Below the pieces are notes generated by a model. That model worked only from the letters and a program-made list of their open reading frames with translations, had not been told where the DNA came from and ran no database searches. A stretch of DNA of 5,630 bases from contig CAUHBX010000079.1 of assembly GCA_959604475.1 (NCBI GenBank), positions 1 through 5,630 on the forward strand, in the 5' to 3' direction. Below, piece after piece: positions 1-5,630 of the stretch. This DNA is from an uncultured Eubacteriales bacterium. GTDB lineage: Bacteria > Bacillota > Clostridia > Lachnospirales > Anaerotignaceae. The translations under genes and the position numbers were made by a program. Position 1 is the first letter of the stretch. Each line of letters opens with the position of its first letter.

Positions 1-504
1 GAGGCCGACAGGGAAGTCAGCAGTATACTTGAGGACGTAAAAAACGAGCTGAATGAGGAAATGGAAAAGGTTGACTGGGCCGAAGAGCTGTTTGACGACT
101 ATGATGACAGCAACGGCAACCGTTTAAGAATTACAAGGGTAAAAGCGGAGGATACCTACTCATCATCAAAGGAGGAAAAGGCCGACTCTTTGGTAATATG
201 GGACATAAAGGGATTTGCAGACGATATTGACGTTGATAAGTGGGAAGACAGGGAAACGGTTCCAGCAGAACTGGAGGAAGAATATGTATACCTGATGGAG
301 CAGGAGGCCACAAAAACTGTTTTGCAGGATAATAGCGGAAAGTATTATAAAATCGCTAAAATAGTAACATATAAGAATTCCAATTATGTATCTGTTACGG
401 TTCTGGACGCATTAGCGAACGATTTGGGTGATTTTATGCCTGAAAGCTGGTTTACTTCAATATATGAAGTGCCTTCGGGTACAGCCGATTATCTTAGAAA
501 ATAA
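1..504 (+). CDS. C-terminal part of an acidic protein of unknown function (5' end outside window)
   Basis: The reading frame is open from base 1 to the TAA at 502-504, giving 167 visible residues. The first in-frame ATG, at 61, is probably internal: coding-like sequence continues upstream of it, and the purine-rich GAGGAA before it abuts the ATG with no spacing. About a quarter of the residues are Asp or Glu (42 of 167), including runs such as FDDYDD and ELEEEY. The first 30 or so residues look helical or coiled-coil-like. The later part, with alternating segments around KYYKIAKIVTYK and YVSVTVLDAL, looks like beta structure. No signal peptide, membrane segment or catalytic motif is visible in this part. 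I do not recognise the family. The stop codon lies 13 bases before the start of the S41/SLH gene, so the two are probably in one operon. By inference the protein may also work in the cell envelope, but this rests on the neighbour only. Confidence 0.75.
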   Translation, partial: EADREVSSILEDVKNELNEEMEKVDWAEELFDDYDDSNGNRLRITRVKAEDTYSSSKEEKADSLVIWDIKGFADDIDVDKWEDRETVPAELEEEYVYLMEQEATKTVLQDNSGKYYKIAKIVTYKNSNYVSVTVLDALANDLGDFMPESWFTSIYEVPSGTADYLRK

Positions 505-512
505 AGGGAGGA
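505..512 (+). promoter_or_regulatory. Ribosome binding site that sets the start of the S41/SLH gene
   Basis: AGGGAGGA, a strong Shine-Dalgarno sequence, directly follows the stop codon of the upstream gene. The GGAGG core (507-511) ends six bases before the ATG at 518. This decides the start: the longer frame opening at ATG 428 lies inside the upstream gene, and using it would put 30 unrelated residues before an otherwise perfect signal peptide. Confidence 0.9.
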
Positions 513-517
513 ATATT

Positions 518-2239
518 ATGAAGCTGAAAAAATTTACTGCTGCGCTGCTTGGCGCAACAATGCTGTGTACATCAACTGCTTTTGCCGCGGAGCTGGGCAC
601 TGAGGCAAAGGCCGAGGATTTAAATTACCTTTATGAAACGCTTAAATCGGTGCATCCCGATATTTTCTATAATAACACTGAGGAAAGGTTCCTTGAAAAA
701 AAGGCGGAAATAGAGCAGAAGCTTGACGGTACCAGCGATATTGAGTTTGTTATAGAGCTGCAGTCCCTCGTATCGCTCGTAGGGGATTCGCATACTAAAA
801 TATCCATAGGTGCTGATAAGGCGCATTTATTTCCTGTTAATATGGCCGAATACGACGGAAAATGGACGCTTGTCCTGGCGCCGGAGGAATACAGGGAATG
901 CCTTGGTATGGAGGTAGACACGATAGCCGGTATGCCTGTTGATGAGCTGTGCCAGAAATTCAGCGCCTTATTCAGCAGCGACAACAGTGACAATCTTAAA
1001 TTTCAGTTCTCAAAGAACTTTTACGTTCAGGAGTTTTTGGAGTACCTTAACATAATAAAGGACGGCGAGCCCCTTAAATTGACCGTTCATAATGAAAACG
1101 GTGATAAAATTGAGCTGACGGTAAACCCATTTGCCTATGAGGATATAAATAGTGTAAAATTTGCTAAGATAACGGACCTTGTTAAGGGAGCTCCGGCTAC
1201 GGAATATGACGGGGATAAATATTATTTTGCAAAGCCCCTAAATGAAACGGCATATTACATACAGTATAACAGGTGCATGGAAGACCCCAACTTTTCAATA
1301 GATGATTTTGAAAAGCAGGTTTACAGCGACTTAAACAGCGGCGCATATACACAGATACTCATTGATTTAAGGAATAACTGCGGCGGCTCGGATGGGGTTA
1401 TACAGCCCACGCTTAAAATCATCAAGGACTACGCAAATAAAAACAACGCCACAGTTTACGGCCTGATTGGACAGAGGACGTTTTCGTCGGCTATTATAAA
1501 TTCCGTTATGATTAAGGAAATGGGAGGCTACCTTGTGGGAGTTCCCACAAGCGGAAGTGTAAATCATTTCGGTTCGGTAGGGAGCTTTAACCTGCCTAAC
1601 AGCGGAATCAGGGTAAGCTACTCAAATAAGATGATTTGGCTCGGCGATTATTTGGATGCCGCCCAGGGCTATGGCATAGAATCGCTTAAGCCGGATTTGA
1701 CCGTATACGAAAGCCTTGAGGATTATTTAAACGGTATTGACACAGTTGTGGAGACTGTTTTGAAAAATCCGGAAATACAGGAGTACAGCACAGGCAAGCC
1801 CCTGTACCTTACGAGGGGCGGACTTGTAACATATCTTTATGAGATTGCCGCGGAGGCCGGAAAGGGCGGATATGAAGGCGTTTCGGACTTTTATGATGTT
1901 TTTCCTTTCGCGGAAAATTATGACGCCGTATGCTGGGCTGAAAAGAATAATATTATAAGCGGAGTAAGCGACGAAGAATTCGGCCCTTCTAAGCTTGTTA
2001 CAAGGGAGGCAGCCGCGGTTATAATCGATAGGTTTATGGACTTTATGGGAGCGGATTTGCAGGCGGGAAACGCTGAGCTTTCCGACTCGGACAAAATAAG
2101 CGGCTGGGCGGAGCAGTCCGTGAATAAAGTTGTATCAGCCGGGATTATGGAACTGCAGGGCGGGGCGTTTAATCCAAGCGGAAACATAAGTGAGGACGGC
2201 GGCAGGCTGCTCGCACAAAAAATAAAGGATTTGGTTTAA
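518..2239 (+). CDS. Exported S41-family (C-terminal-processing/tricorn-like) peptidase with C-terminal SLH domains
   Basis: This is a 573-residue secreted protein. Residues 1-23 are a Sec signal peptide: a KLKK positive start, a hydrophobic core, and AFA before the likely cleavage after A23. Residues about 30-415 are an S41 peptidase-like region. The motifs seen are VGDSHT (88-93), a PDZ-like stretch around LGMEVDTIAGMPVDEL (129-144), the hallmark ILIDLRNNCGG (280-290), TFSSA (321-325) holding the expected nucleophile Ser323, GVPTSG (341-346) and GYGIESLKPD (384-393). The lysine that classical CtpA/Tsp enzymes carry after the GEPTFG-like motif is absent (Ser347 there). Ser91-His92, Ser323 and Glu388 instead suggest a tricorn-type tetrad (inference). 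Residues about 429-573 form SLH repeats: a partial one at 430-445, a clear one at 458-507 (NNIISGVSDEEFGPS, VTREAA) and a degenerate one at 521-570 (AGIMELQGGAFNPSG). SLH repeats usually bind pyruvylated wall polymers, so the protein is probably held on the cell surface. The substrate is unknown. It follows the upstream gene by 13 bases and is ended by the hairpin at 2248-2284. Confidence 0.9.
   Translation: MKLKKFTAALLGATMLCTSTAFAAELGTEAKAEDLNYLYETLKSVHPDIFYNNTEERFLEKKAEIEQKLDGTSDIEFVIELQSLVSLVGDSHTKISIGADKAHLFPVNMAEYDGKWTLVLAPEEYRECLGMEVDTIAGMPVDELCQKFSALFSSDNSDNLKFQFSKNFYVQEFLEYLNIIKDGEPLKLTVHNENGDKIELTVNPFAYEDINSVKFAKITDLVKGAPATEYDGDKYYFAKPLNETAYYIQYNRCMEDPNFSIDDFEKQVYSDLNSGAYTQILIDLRNNCGGSDGVIQPTLKIIKDYANKNNATVYGLIGQRTFSSAIINSVMIKEMGGYLVGVPTSGSVNHFGSVGSFNLPNSGIRVSYSNKMIWLGDYLDAAQGYGIESLKPDLTVYESLEDYLNGIDTVVETVLKNPEIQEYSTGKPLYLTRGGLVTYLYEIAAEAGKGGYEGVSDFYDVFPFAENYDAVCWAEKNNIISGVSDEEFGPSKLVTREAAAVIIDRFMDFMGADLQAGNAELSDSDKISGWAEQSVNKVVSAGIMELQGGAFNPSGNISEDGGRLLAQKIKDLV
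1802..2236 (+). other. SLH-repeat region of the S41 protein
   Basis: This segment encodes residues about 429-573. Each recognisable unit has the SLH pattern: an aromatic or Asp-rich opening, a Trp-Ala helix (VCWAEK; SGWAEQ), a GI(I/M)xG-like turn, FxP, then the TRE box. The middle repeat is closest to consensus. The first keeps only its TRGG-helix half. The third has SEDGG in place of the usual T-R-x-E, so its wall-binding residues may be weakened. Confidence 0.82.
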
Positions 2240-2247
2240 GCATAATA

Positions 2248-2293
2248 AAAAGCTCCTGTTTGGTTTTTTCAAACAGGAGCTTTTATTTTTATT
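2248..2293. terminator. Bidirectional intrinsic terminator between convergent genes
   Basis: A perfect 15-bp inverted repeat (2248-2262 with 2270-2284; arm AAAGCTCCTGTTTG plus one A) closes a seven-base loop, GTTTTTT. On the + strand it runs into a T-rich tail (TTTTATTTTTATT, 2281-2293). On the - strand the same stem is followed by TTTTTT, read from the A run at 2246-2251. It begins nine bases after the stop of the S41/SLH gene and ends five bases from the stop of pncB, so it can serve both transcripts. Confidence 0.93.
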
Positions 2294-3743
2294 CAGTTTC
2301 ACTCATTTCATCAATAAGCTTGTTTTTAAGGTCGATAAGCTTGTCCGAAAGGTCTACGGGCACGATATGGGGGTTGGCAAGGCGCCTGTGCTCGTCCCAA
2401 AGGGTTTCAAGCTCCTTCTGGCAGTAGGAGCGTATATCCTTAACGGAAGGTGATTTGTAGACACACTCGCCGTTAACAAATACAGGGACAAGAAGCTCCC
2501 TGATTGTATATTCGCCCGGCTTAAGAATCATCTTTTTCCATTTAGCCATGTGGTCGAAAAGCTTAATTCTTTCGTCCTGACTGTAATGCTCCTCCTCAAG
2601 GCAGATAAGGTCAGCCTTGATTTTACCCGTTGATTTATCATAAAAGCGGATAATCTTCTTAATTCCAGGATTTGTTACCTTTGACGGATTGTTGCTGAGC
2701 TTTATTTTGGGGATAAAGTTACCGTTTCCGTCGCTTTCGGCAGCAAGCTTATATACGCCGCCGAAGGAAGGGCAGTCGTCGGAGGTAATTAGCTTTGTGC
2801 CTACGCCCCAGTTGTTTATTTTAGCGCCCTGAAGCTTAAGGCTCATTATAAGGTTCTCGTCAAGGTCGCTGGAGGCCGTTATTTTAGCGTCCGTAAAGCC
2901 GGCCTCATCAAGCATTTTTCTGGCCTTCTTTGAAAGGTAGGCCAGGTCTCCGCTGTCAAGGCGTATGCCGTAATTTTTAAGCTCTATGCCGGAGGCTTTC
3001 ATTTCCTGCATAACCTTTATAGCGTTTGGAACGCCTGAACGGAGCGTATCATAGGTGTCGACAAGGAAGGTACACGCCTCGGGGAAGGTCTGGGCATAAT
3101 GCCTGAAGGCTTCAAGCTCCGAAGGGAAGCTCATAACCCAGCTGTGGGCATGGGTTCCAAGCACGGGCACGTCAAACATCTTTCCTGTAAGTACATTGCT
3201 TGTGCCCGCGCAGCCGCCGATTACAGCAGCCCTTGCGCCGTATATACCCGCGTCGGGGCCCTGGGCGCGGCGCAGGCCGAATTCCATAACGGCATCACCG
3301 CCTGCGGCCCATACGACACGTGCGGCTTTTGTTGCTATAAGCGACTGATGGTTTATAATGTTCAGCACAGCCGCCTCTACTATCTGCGCTTCCATAATGG
3401 GTGCCTTTACCCTTACAAGGGGCTCTGTGGGAAATACGATTGTTCCCTCGGGTATTGCGTATATATCACCTGTGAATTTAAAGGTTTTAAGGTAATTCAG
3501 AAATTCATTTGAAAAGGTATTCATTGAACGCAGATATTCAATATCGGTGTCTGAAAACCTGAGATTTTTAATATAATCTATTACCTGCTCCAATCCTGCG
3601 ACAATTGCAAATCCGTTGCCAGAAGGATTTACACGGTAAAAAACGTCAAAGACTACTGTTTTGTCATTGCCGGCGTCAAAGTAGCCCTGCATCATTGTCA
3701 GTTCATAAAAGTCGGTCAGCAGTGACATTGTTTCGAAATTCAT
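2289..3743 (-). CDS. pncB: Nicotinate phosphoribosyltransferase
   Basis: This is a cytoplasmic enzyme of the Preiss-Handler NAD salvage pathway. It joins nicotinate to PRPP, making nicotinate mononucleotide and pyrophosphate, with ATP hydrolysis driving the reaction. At 484 residues it has the full length usual for the Gram-positive form. The N-terminal domain starts with the typical LLTDFYELTMMQGYF (8-22). The phosphoribosyltransferase core has MEFGLRRAQG (153-162), GTHAHSWVMSF (196-206), IRLDSGDL (260-267), GVGTKLITS (313-321) and GGVYKL (328-333). His200 in GTHAHSW is the likely equivalent of the histidine that is phosphorylated in studied family members. Residues about 360-484 form the C-terminal domain of this subfamily. 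No disruption is seen. The start at 3743 is supported by AAGGGA about ten bases upstream. Met6 (3728) is a less likely start, because it would lie about 25 bases from that site. The gene is convergent with the S41/SLH gene and lies 86 bases downstream of the M56 gene on the same strand, with its own probable promoter between them. Confidence 0.97.
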   Translation of the reverse strand: MNFETMSLLTDFYELTMMQGYFDAGNDKTVVFDVFYRVNPSGNGFAIVAGLEQVIDYIKNLRFSDTDIEYLRSMNTFSNEFLNYLKTFKFTGDIYAIPEGTIVFPTEPLVRVKAPIMEAQIVEAAVLNIINHQSLIATKAARVVWAAGGDAVMEFGLRRAQGPDAGIYGARAAVIGGCAGTSNVLTGKMFDVPVLGTHAHSWVMSFPSELEAFRHYAQTFPEACTFLVDTYDTLRSGVPNAIKVMQEMKASGIELKNYGIRLDSGDLAYLSKKARKMLDEAGFTDAKITASSDLDENLIMSLKLQGAKINNWGVGTKLITSDDCPSFGGVYKLAAESDGNGNFIPKIKLSNNPSKVTNPGIKKIIRFYDKSTGKIKADLICLEEEHYSQDERIKLFDHMAKWKKMILKPGEYTIRELLVPVFVNGECVYKSPSVKDIRSYCQKELETLWDEHRRLANPHIVPVDLSDKLIDLKNKLIDEMSETE

Positions 3744-3769
3744 TTGTATAACATCCCTTCATTTGTATA
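3739..3769 (-). repeat. 12-base direct repeat flanking the pncB ribosome binding site
   Basis: TATACAAATGAA occurs twice on the - strand, at 3769-3758 and 3750-3739, a period of 19 bases. The downstream copy contains the pncB start codon. The upstream copy overlaps both the TGTATATACA palindrome and the first bases of the Shine-Dalgarno. It could be a tandem operator or a small duplication. It is exact and therefore unlikely to be pure chance, but no function is known to me. Confidence 0.45.
3754..3759 (-). promoter_or_regulatory. Ribosome binding site of pncB
   Basis: AAGGGA on the - strand lies ten bases before the ATG at 3741-3743. It is a moderate match at slightly long spacing. It favours the first ATG over the internal one at 3726-3728. 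Confidence 0.6.
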
Positions 3770-3773
3770 TACA
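3764..3773. promoter_or_regulatory. TGTATATACA palindrome at the predicted pncB transcription start
   Basis: This perfect 10-bp palindrome begins four bases downstream of the -10 box and overlaps the predicted start site, where a bound repressor would block transcription. NAD genes of Gram-positive bacteria are often controlled by nicotinate-responsive repressors such as NiaR. I cannot match this site to a known consensus, and A/T-rich DNA yields such palindromes by chance. Confidence 0.3.
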
Positions 3774-3777
3774 CTCG

Positions 3778-3806
3778 ATTATACACCATTTTAAAGAGAA
3801 TTAACA
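3778..3806 (-). promoter_or_regulatory. Probable sigma-A promoter of pncB
   Basis: A perfect TATAAT -10 box is read on the - strand at 3783-3778. The -35 is weak: TGTTAA (3806-3801) at 17-bp spacing, or TTAATT (3804-3799) at 15 bp. The DNA between and upstream is A/T-rich, which could help. Transcription would start near 3771, giving a leader of about 28 bases. The perfect -10 in a short gap suggests pncB can be transcribed apart from the M56 gene. The poor -35 keeps this a prediction. Confidence 0.6.
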
Positions 3807-3829
3807 TAAAAAATCAATGAAAAATTGCC

Positions 3830-5630
3830 TTAAATGCGGTCTCTTTCGTCCAAATTTTCAAAGTGGACATAATCGCTGTCAACTGTTATTGTTATTTTGC
3901 CGTCACTGCATTCATCGGAGATTTCTTTCAGCTTTTTAACCGCGTCGGATTTTTTCATTTTTAAAAGAACGCCAATATCCTCGCTGTACCAGTAGCTGTT
4001 TACTTTATCTGCAAAGTCAGACAGCGCCTTATCACGTTCTCCTATTGTTATAAGGCCCTTGTCCTCAATATGATAGTTCATGTCAAAATACAGGCGGCAC
4101 CAGCCGTATGCACCGCCCTGGGAAGCTTCCCTGTACAAATCAAAGCTTCCAAAGGAAGGGTCTTTCTCTGCGGTGCCGTTGTTTATGCTGTTTACATACA
4201 TAGCGTTTTCGGTGTTGGAGGCAATAAACGTAACCTTTACAAATTCCTCCTGCTCAGGAGAAAGGCTTACCAGAAAATCATCATGGACGGCGCCCTCCAG
4301 TATTCTGTCGTGCCTGTCATAGCTTTCGTTGGACCAGTCCAGAAGCAGACGGTTAAAGGCCTCTACAGACATGCTTTTATAGCCGGGAGTCATTAGGGCA
4401 AACAGGGAGGCGTAATCCTCCTCGTCGGCATAGGGAATGTTGCTCAGCTCATAATCATAGTCGGCTGTTTCCTTAGTTCTTATTTCATCCCAATACTGCT
4501 GGTTATCAGCCTTTTTAAGTCCAGCAAGCCTTCCATTTTCGTAAACGGCTTCAAGCTCAACCGCGCCGGGGGAATAGCCTCCAATTCCCATATGGTCTGT
4601 TATCCATTCTCCGGTAGTACTGTTGTAAATACCGCGTACCTCTGTGTTTTCAAAGTACATTTTAAGCTCCGGCTCTCCGTTTATATTTTCAACGCCGTAG
4701 GTTAAGCCAAAGGGGGCAAATTGAGCCAGCTCTGTTTCCAATTGCTCATTTATCTGTCCTATAGTTTCATCAGATGCGCCATACTGATAGGTAAAAGGGG
4801 TACAGGATACATATACTAATGAAATTTGCAGACCGTTTTTTGAGTATTTTTCAGCTAGATTGAGTATTTCCATAGTTCCGGCTTCGGTCATGCTATCCTG
4901 GCTTTGCAGTGTGTCAGCGGAAAGAGTCCTCATAAATTCAGATACTCCCTCTGACAGGCCGTTCCATGCGTCTTCATATTCTCCGACAGTCAATGTATCA
5001 GGATTTTCTATTTCAAAGGTCACAGCATATTCAATGCTAACCGGTTCATTTTTGCCCCTTGCTTCAACATATCCGCCGAAATCCCTCGATTCCCATCTTT
5101 CAGCCGTAAGAGGCTCAAGCACATAAAAATAGAATGCGGAGGTTTTATTGGTATCTCTCATGTCAAAGAACTGCTCGTTTTGGGAAAAGCGCTCAAGCAA
5201 TTCATGGTACTGTTCAGTGTCAGTCATTGTCCATACCCTGTTTTGATATTCCGAAACCGTCATGCTTTTATAGCCGTCAAAGCGCAGGGCTGAAAGCTTA
5301 GAATATTCCTCGTCAGTAAAATCCGTGTTTGGTATGGCTGACAGGGAATTATCATTTGATGAGGTCGCGAAAACAACCGAAACGGCCGCAATTAAAGCCA
5401 CTGCCATTATTACCGCAATAAGGGAAGCCCTTTTCGTTTTCATAACGGCCGTTATTCTCTCTTCAATGGCGTTTTTGCTGAAACTGCTGCACAAGGGGTT
5501 AAAGCCGCTCTGCTTCTCCTCCATACTGATAAGCGCAAGGGCATAGGAGGAACGGGTGCCCTCCCCAAAAAGCCTTACAACTGCCTCATCACAGGCAAGC
5601 TCCATATCGCGGTTAGCCAGAATATACATG
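3830..5630 (-). CDS. M56-family (BlaR1/MecR1-type) membrane metallopeptidase, C-terminal part (5' end outside window)
   Basis: The frame is open to the right edge, so the ATG at 5627-5629 is probably internal; residues are numbered from it. About 600 residues are visible. Residues 6-35 (NRDMELACDEAVVRL) match the end of the M56 peptidase domain, where the Glu of MELACDE is the usual third zinc ligand. The HExxH helix would lie upstream, outside the window. Residues 43-66 (FNPLCSSF, AIEERITAVM) are the typical linker, followed by a KTKR positive cluster and one membrane helix (about 69-88). The rest, about 510 residues, is predicted to face outside. It contains two diverged copies of one unit (about 101-280 and 401-595) around a 120-residue spacer. 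M56 proteins of this kind usually sense wall stress or antibiotics and cleave a BlaI/MecI-type repressor. Such a repressor gene would be expected off the right edge. The ligand here is unknown. No penicillin-binding SxxK sensor domain is apparent, so I do not call it BlaR1. Confidence 0.85.
   Translation of the reverse strand, partial: MYILANRDMELACDEAVVRLFGEGTRSSYALALISMEEKQSGFNPLCSSFSKNAIEERITAVMKTKRASLIAVIMAVALIAAVSVVFATSSNDNSLSAIPNTDFTDEEYSKLSALRFDGYKSMTVSEYQNRVWTMTDTEQYHELLERFSQNEQFFDMRDTNKTSAFYFYVLEPLTAERWESRDFGGYVEARGKNEPVSIEYAVTFEIENPDTLTVGEYEDAWNGLSEGVSEFMRTLSADTLQSQDSMTEAGTMEILNLAEKYSKNGLQISLVYVSCTPFTYQYGASDETIGQINEQLETELAQFAPFGLTYGVENINGEPELKMYFENTEVRGIYNSTTGEWITDHMGIGGYSPGAVELEAVYENGRLAGLKKADNQQYWDEIRTKETADYDYELSNIPYADEEDYASLFALMTPGYKSMSVEAFNRLLLDWSNESYDRHDRILEGAVHDDFLVSLSPEQEEFVKVTFIASNTENAMYVNSINNGTAEKDPSFGSFDLYREASQGGAYGWCRLYFDMNYHIEDKGLITIGERDKALSDFADKVNSYWYSEDIGVLLKMKKSDAVKKLKEISDECSDGKITITVDSDYVHFENLDERDRI
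3845..4429 (-). repeat. Ectodomain unit B of the M56 protein (protein-level repeat)
   Basis: This covers residues about 401-595. The matching blocks are DEEDYASLFALMTPGYKSMS, then LYFDMNYHIEDKGLITIGER, then AVKKLKEISDECSDGKITIT. Relative to unit A it has an insertion in the centre (VNSINNGTAEKDPSFGSFDL). The protein ends right after this unit, so the C-terminus appears natural. Confidence 0.65.
4430..4789 (-). other. Spacer region between the two M56 ectodomain units
   Basis: This covers residues about 281-400. It has no counterpart after unit B. It includes a short helix-like stretch (ETIGQINEQLETELAQFAPF) followed by beta-like segments (GEPELKMYFENTEVRGIYNS, AVELEAVYENGRLAGLKK). It may be a third small domain. 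I do not recognise it. Confidence 0.4.
4790..5329 (-). repeat. Ectodomain unit A of the M56 protein (protein-level repeat)
   Basis: This covers residues about 101-280. Three blocks recur in the same order in unit B: DEEYSKLSALRFDGYKSMTV near the start, IEYAVTFEIENPDTLTVGEY in the middle-to-end, and a MEILNLAEKYSKNGLQISLV end block. The copies are diverged at the DNA level, so this is an old domain duplication and not a recent tandem repeat. Confidence 0.65.
5366..5425 (-). other. Transmembrane segment of the M56 protein
   Basis: These bases encode about 20 uncharged residues (69-88; SLIAVIMAVALIAAVSVVFA) preceded by MKTKR. By the positive-inside rule the peptidase side is cytoplasmic and the long C-terminal region is outside. 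This is the layout of the last helix in BlaR1/MecR1-like proteins. Confidence 0.88.

Noticed and set aside
61..504. ATG 61 as the true start of the first gene
   Set aside because: The frame is open and coding-like back to base 1, and the purines before ATG 61 have no spacing to act as a ribosome binding site.
428..517. Longer start (ATG 428) for the S41/SLH gene
   Set aside because: It lies inside the upstream gene in another frame and would hide the signal peptide. ATG 518 has a strong, well-spaced ribosome binding site.
566..568. Cys17 in the signal peptide as a lipoprotein anchor
   Set aside because: The preceding residues (ATML) do not fit a lipobox, and a normal AFA cleavage site follows at residues 21-23.
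3099..3512. + strand reading frame opposite pncB
   Set aside because: It is antisense to a highly conserved enzyme core. It has Cys/Tyr-rich, non-family-like composition and no ribosome binding site that I can see.
3807..3829. Terminator after the M56 gene (CAAT/ATTG hairpin with T run, - strand)
   Set aside because: The stem is only four base pairs with no strong G/C clamp. The following T run is also part of generally A/T-rich promoter DNA, so read-through into pncB cannot be excluded.
4070..4396. + strand reading frames opposite the M56 gene
   Set aside because: Overlapping frames on the opposite strand of a clear coding region, with no recognisable motif. They are shadows of the real gene.

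Overview
The window looks like chromosome from an anaerobic, low-to-mid GC Gram-positive bacterium, most likely of class Clostridia. The evidence is an SLH-domain surface protein, a BlaR1/MecR1-type (M56) membrane peptidase, strong AGGAGG-like ribosome binding sites, a perfect TATAAT box and a T-rich intrinsic terminator. No mobile element, phage gene, CRISPR array, tRNA or rRNA is visible. The species cannot be fixed from this sequence.

Layout. Bases 1-504 (+) hold the C-terminal part of a very acidic protein of unknown function that enters from the left edge. After 13 bases comes a gene at 518-2239 (+) for an exported S41-type peptidase with C-terminal SLH repeats. The two genes look co-transcribed. 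A 15-bp hairpin at 2248-2284 ends this unit and, in the other orientation, ends the convergent gene at 2289-3743 (-), a full-length nicotinate phosphoribosyltransferase (pncB). The 86-base gap at 3744-3829 carries the pncB promoter, a short palindrome and a direct repeat. Bases 3830-5630 (-) hold the 3' part of an M56 metallopeptidase gene that runs off the right edge. The window keeps the end of its peptidase domain, one membrane segment and a roughly 500-residue domain predicted to be extracellular.

How the genes relate. pncB is housekeeping NAD salvage (nicotinate to nicotinate mononucleotide). The left pair and the M56 gene are both envelope-directed: one is a secreted, wall-anchored protease-like protein, the other probably a signal-transducing membrane protease. 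Nothing in the sequence ties them to pncB functionally, and pncB appears to have its own promoter.

The points most worth a second look are: (1) the S41 protein lacks the classical catalytic lysine but has residues fitting a tricorn-like Ser-His-Ser-Glu arrangement; (2) the M56 ectodomain contains two diverged copies of a roughly 180-195 residue unit; (3) the pncB leader has a TGTATATACA palindrome at the predicted transcription start. I do not see convincing evidence of a wholly new multi-gene system here.
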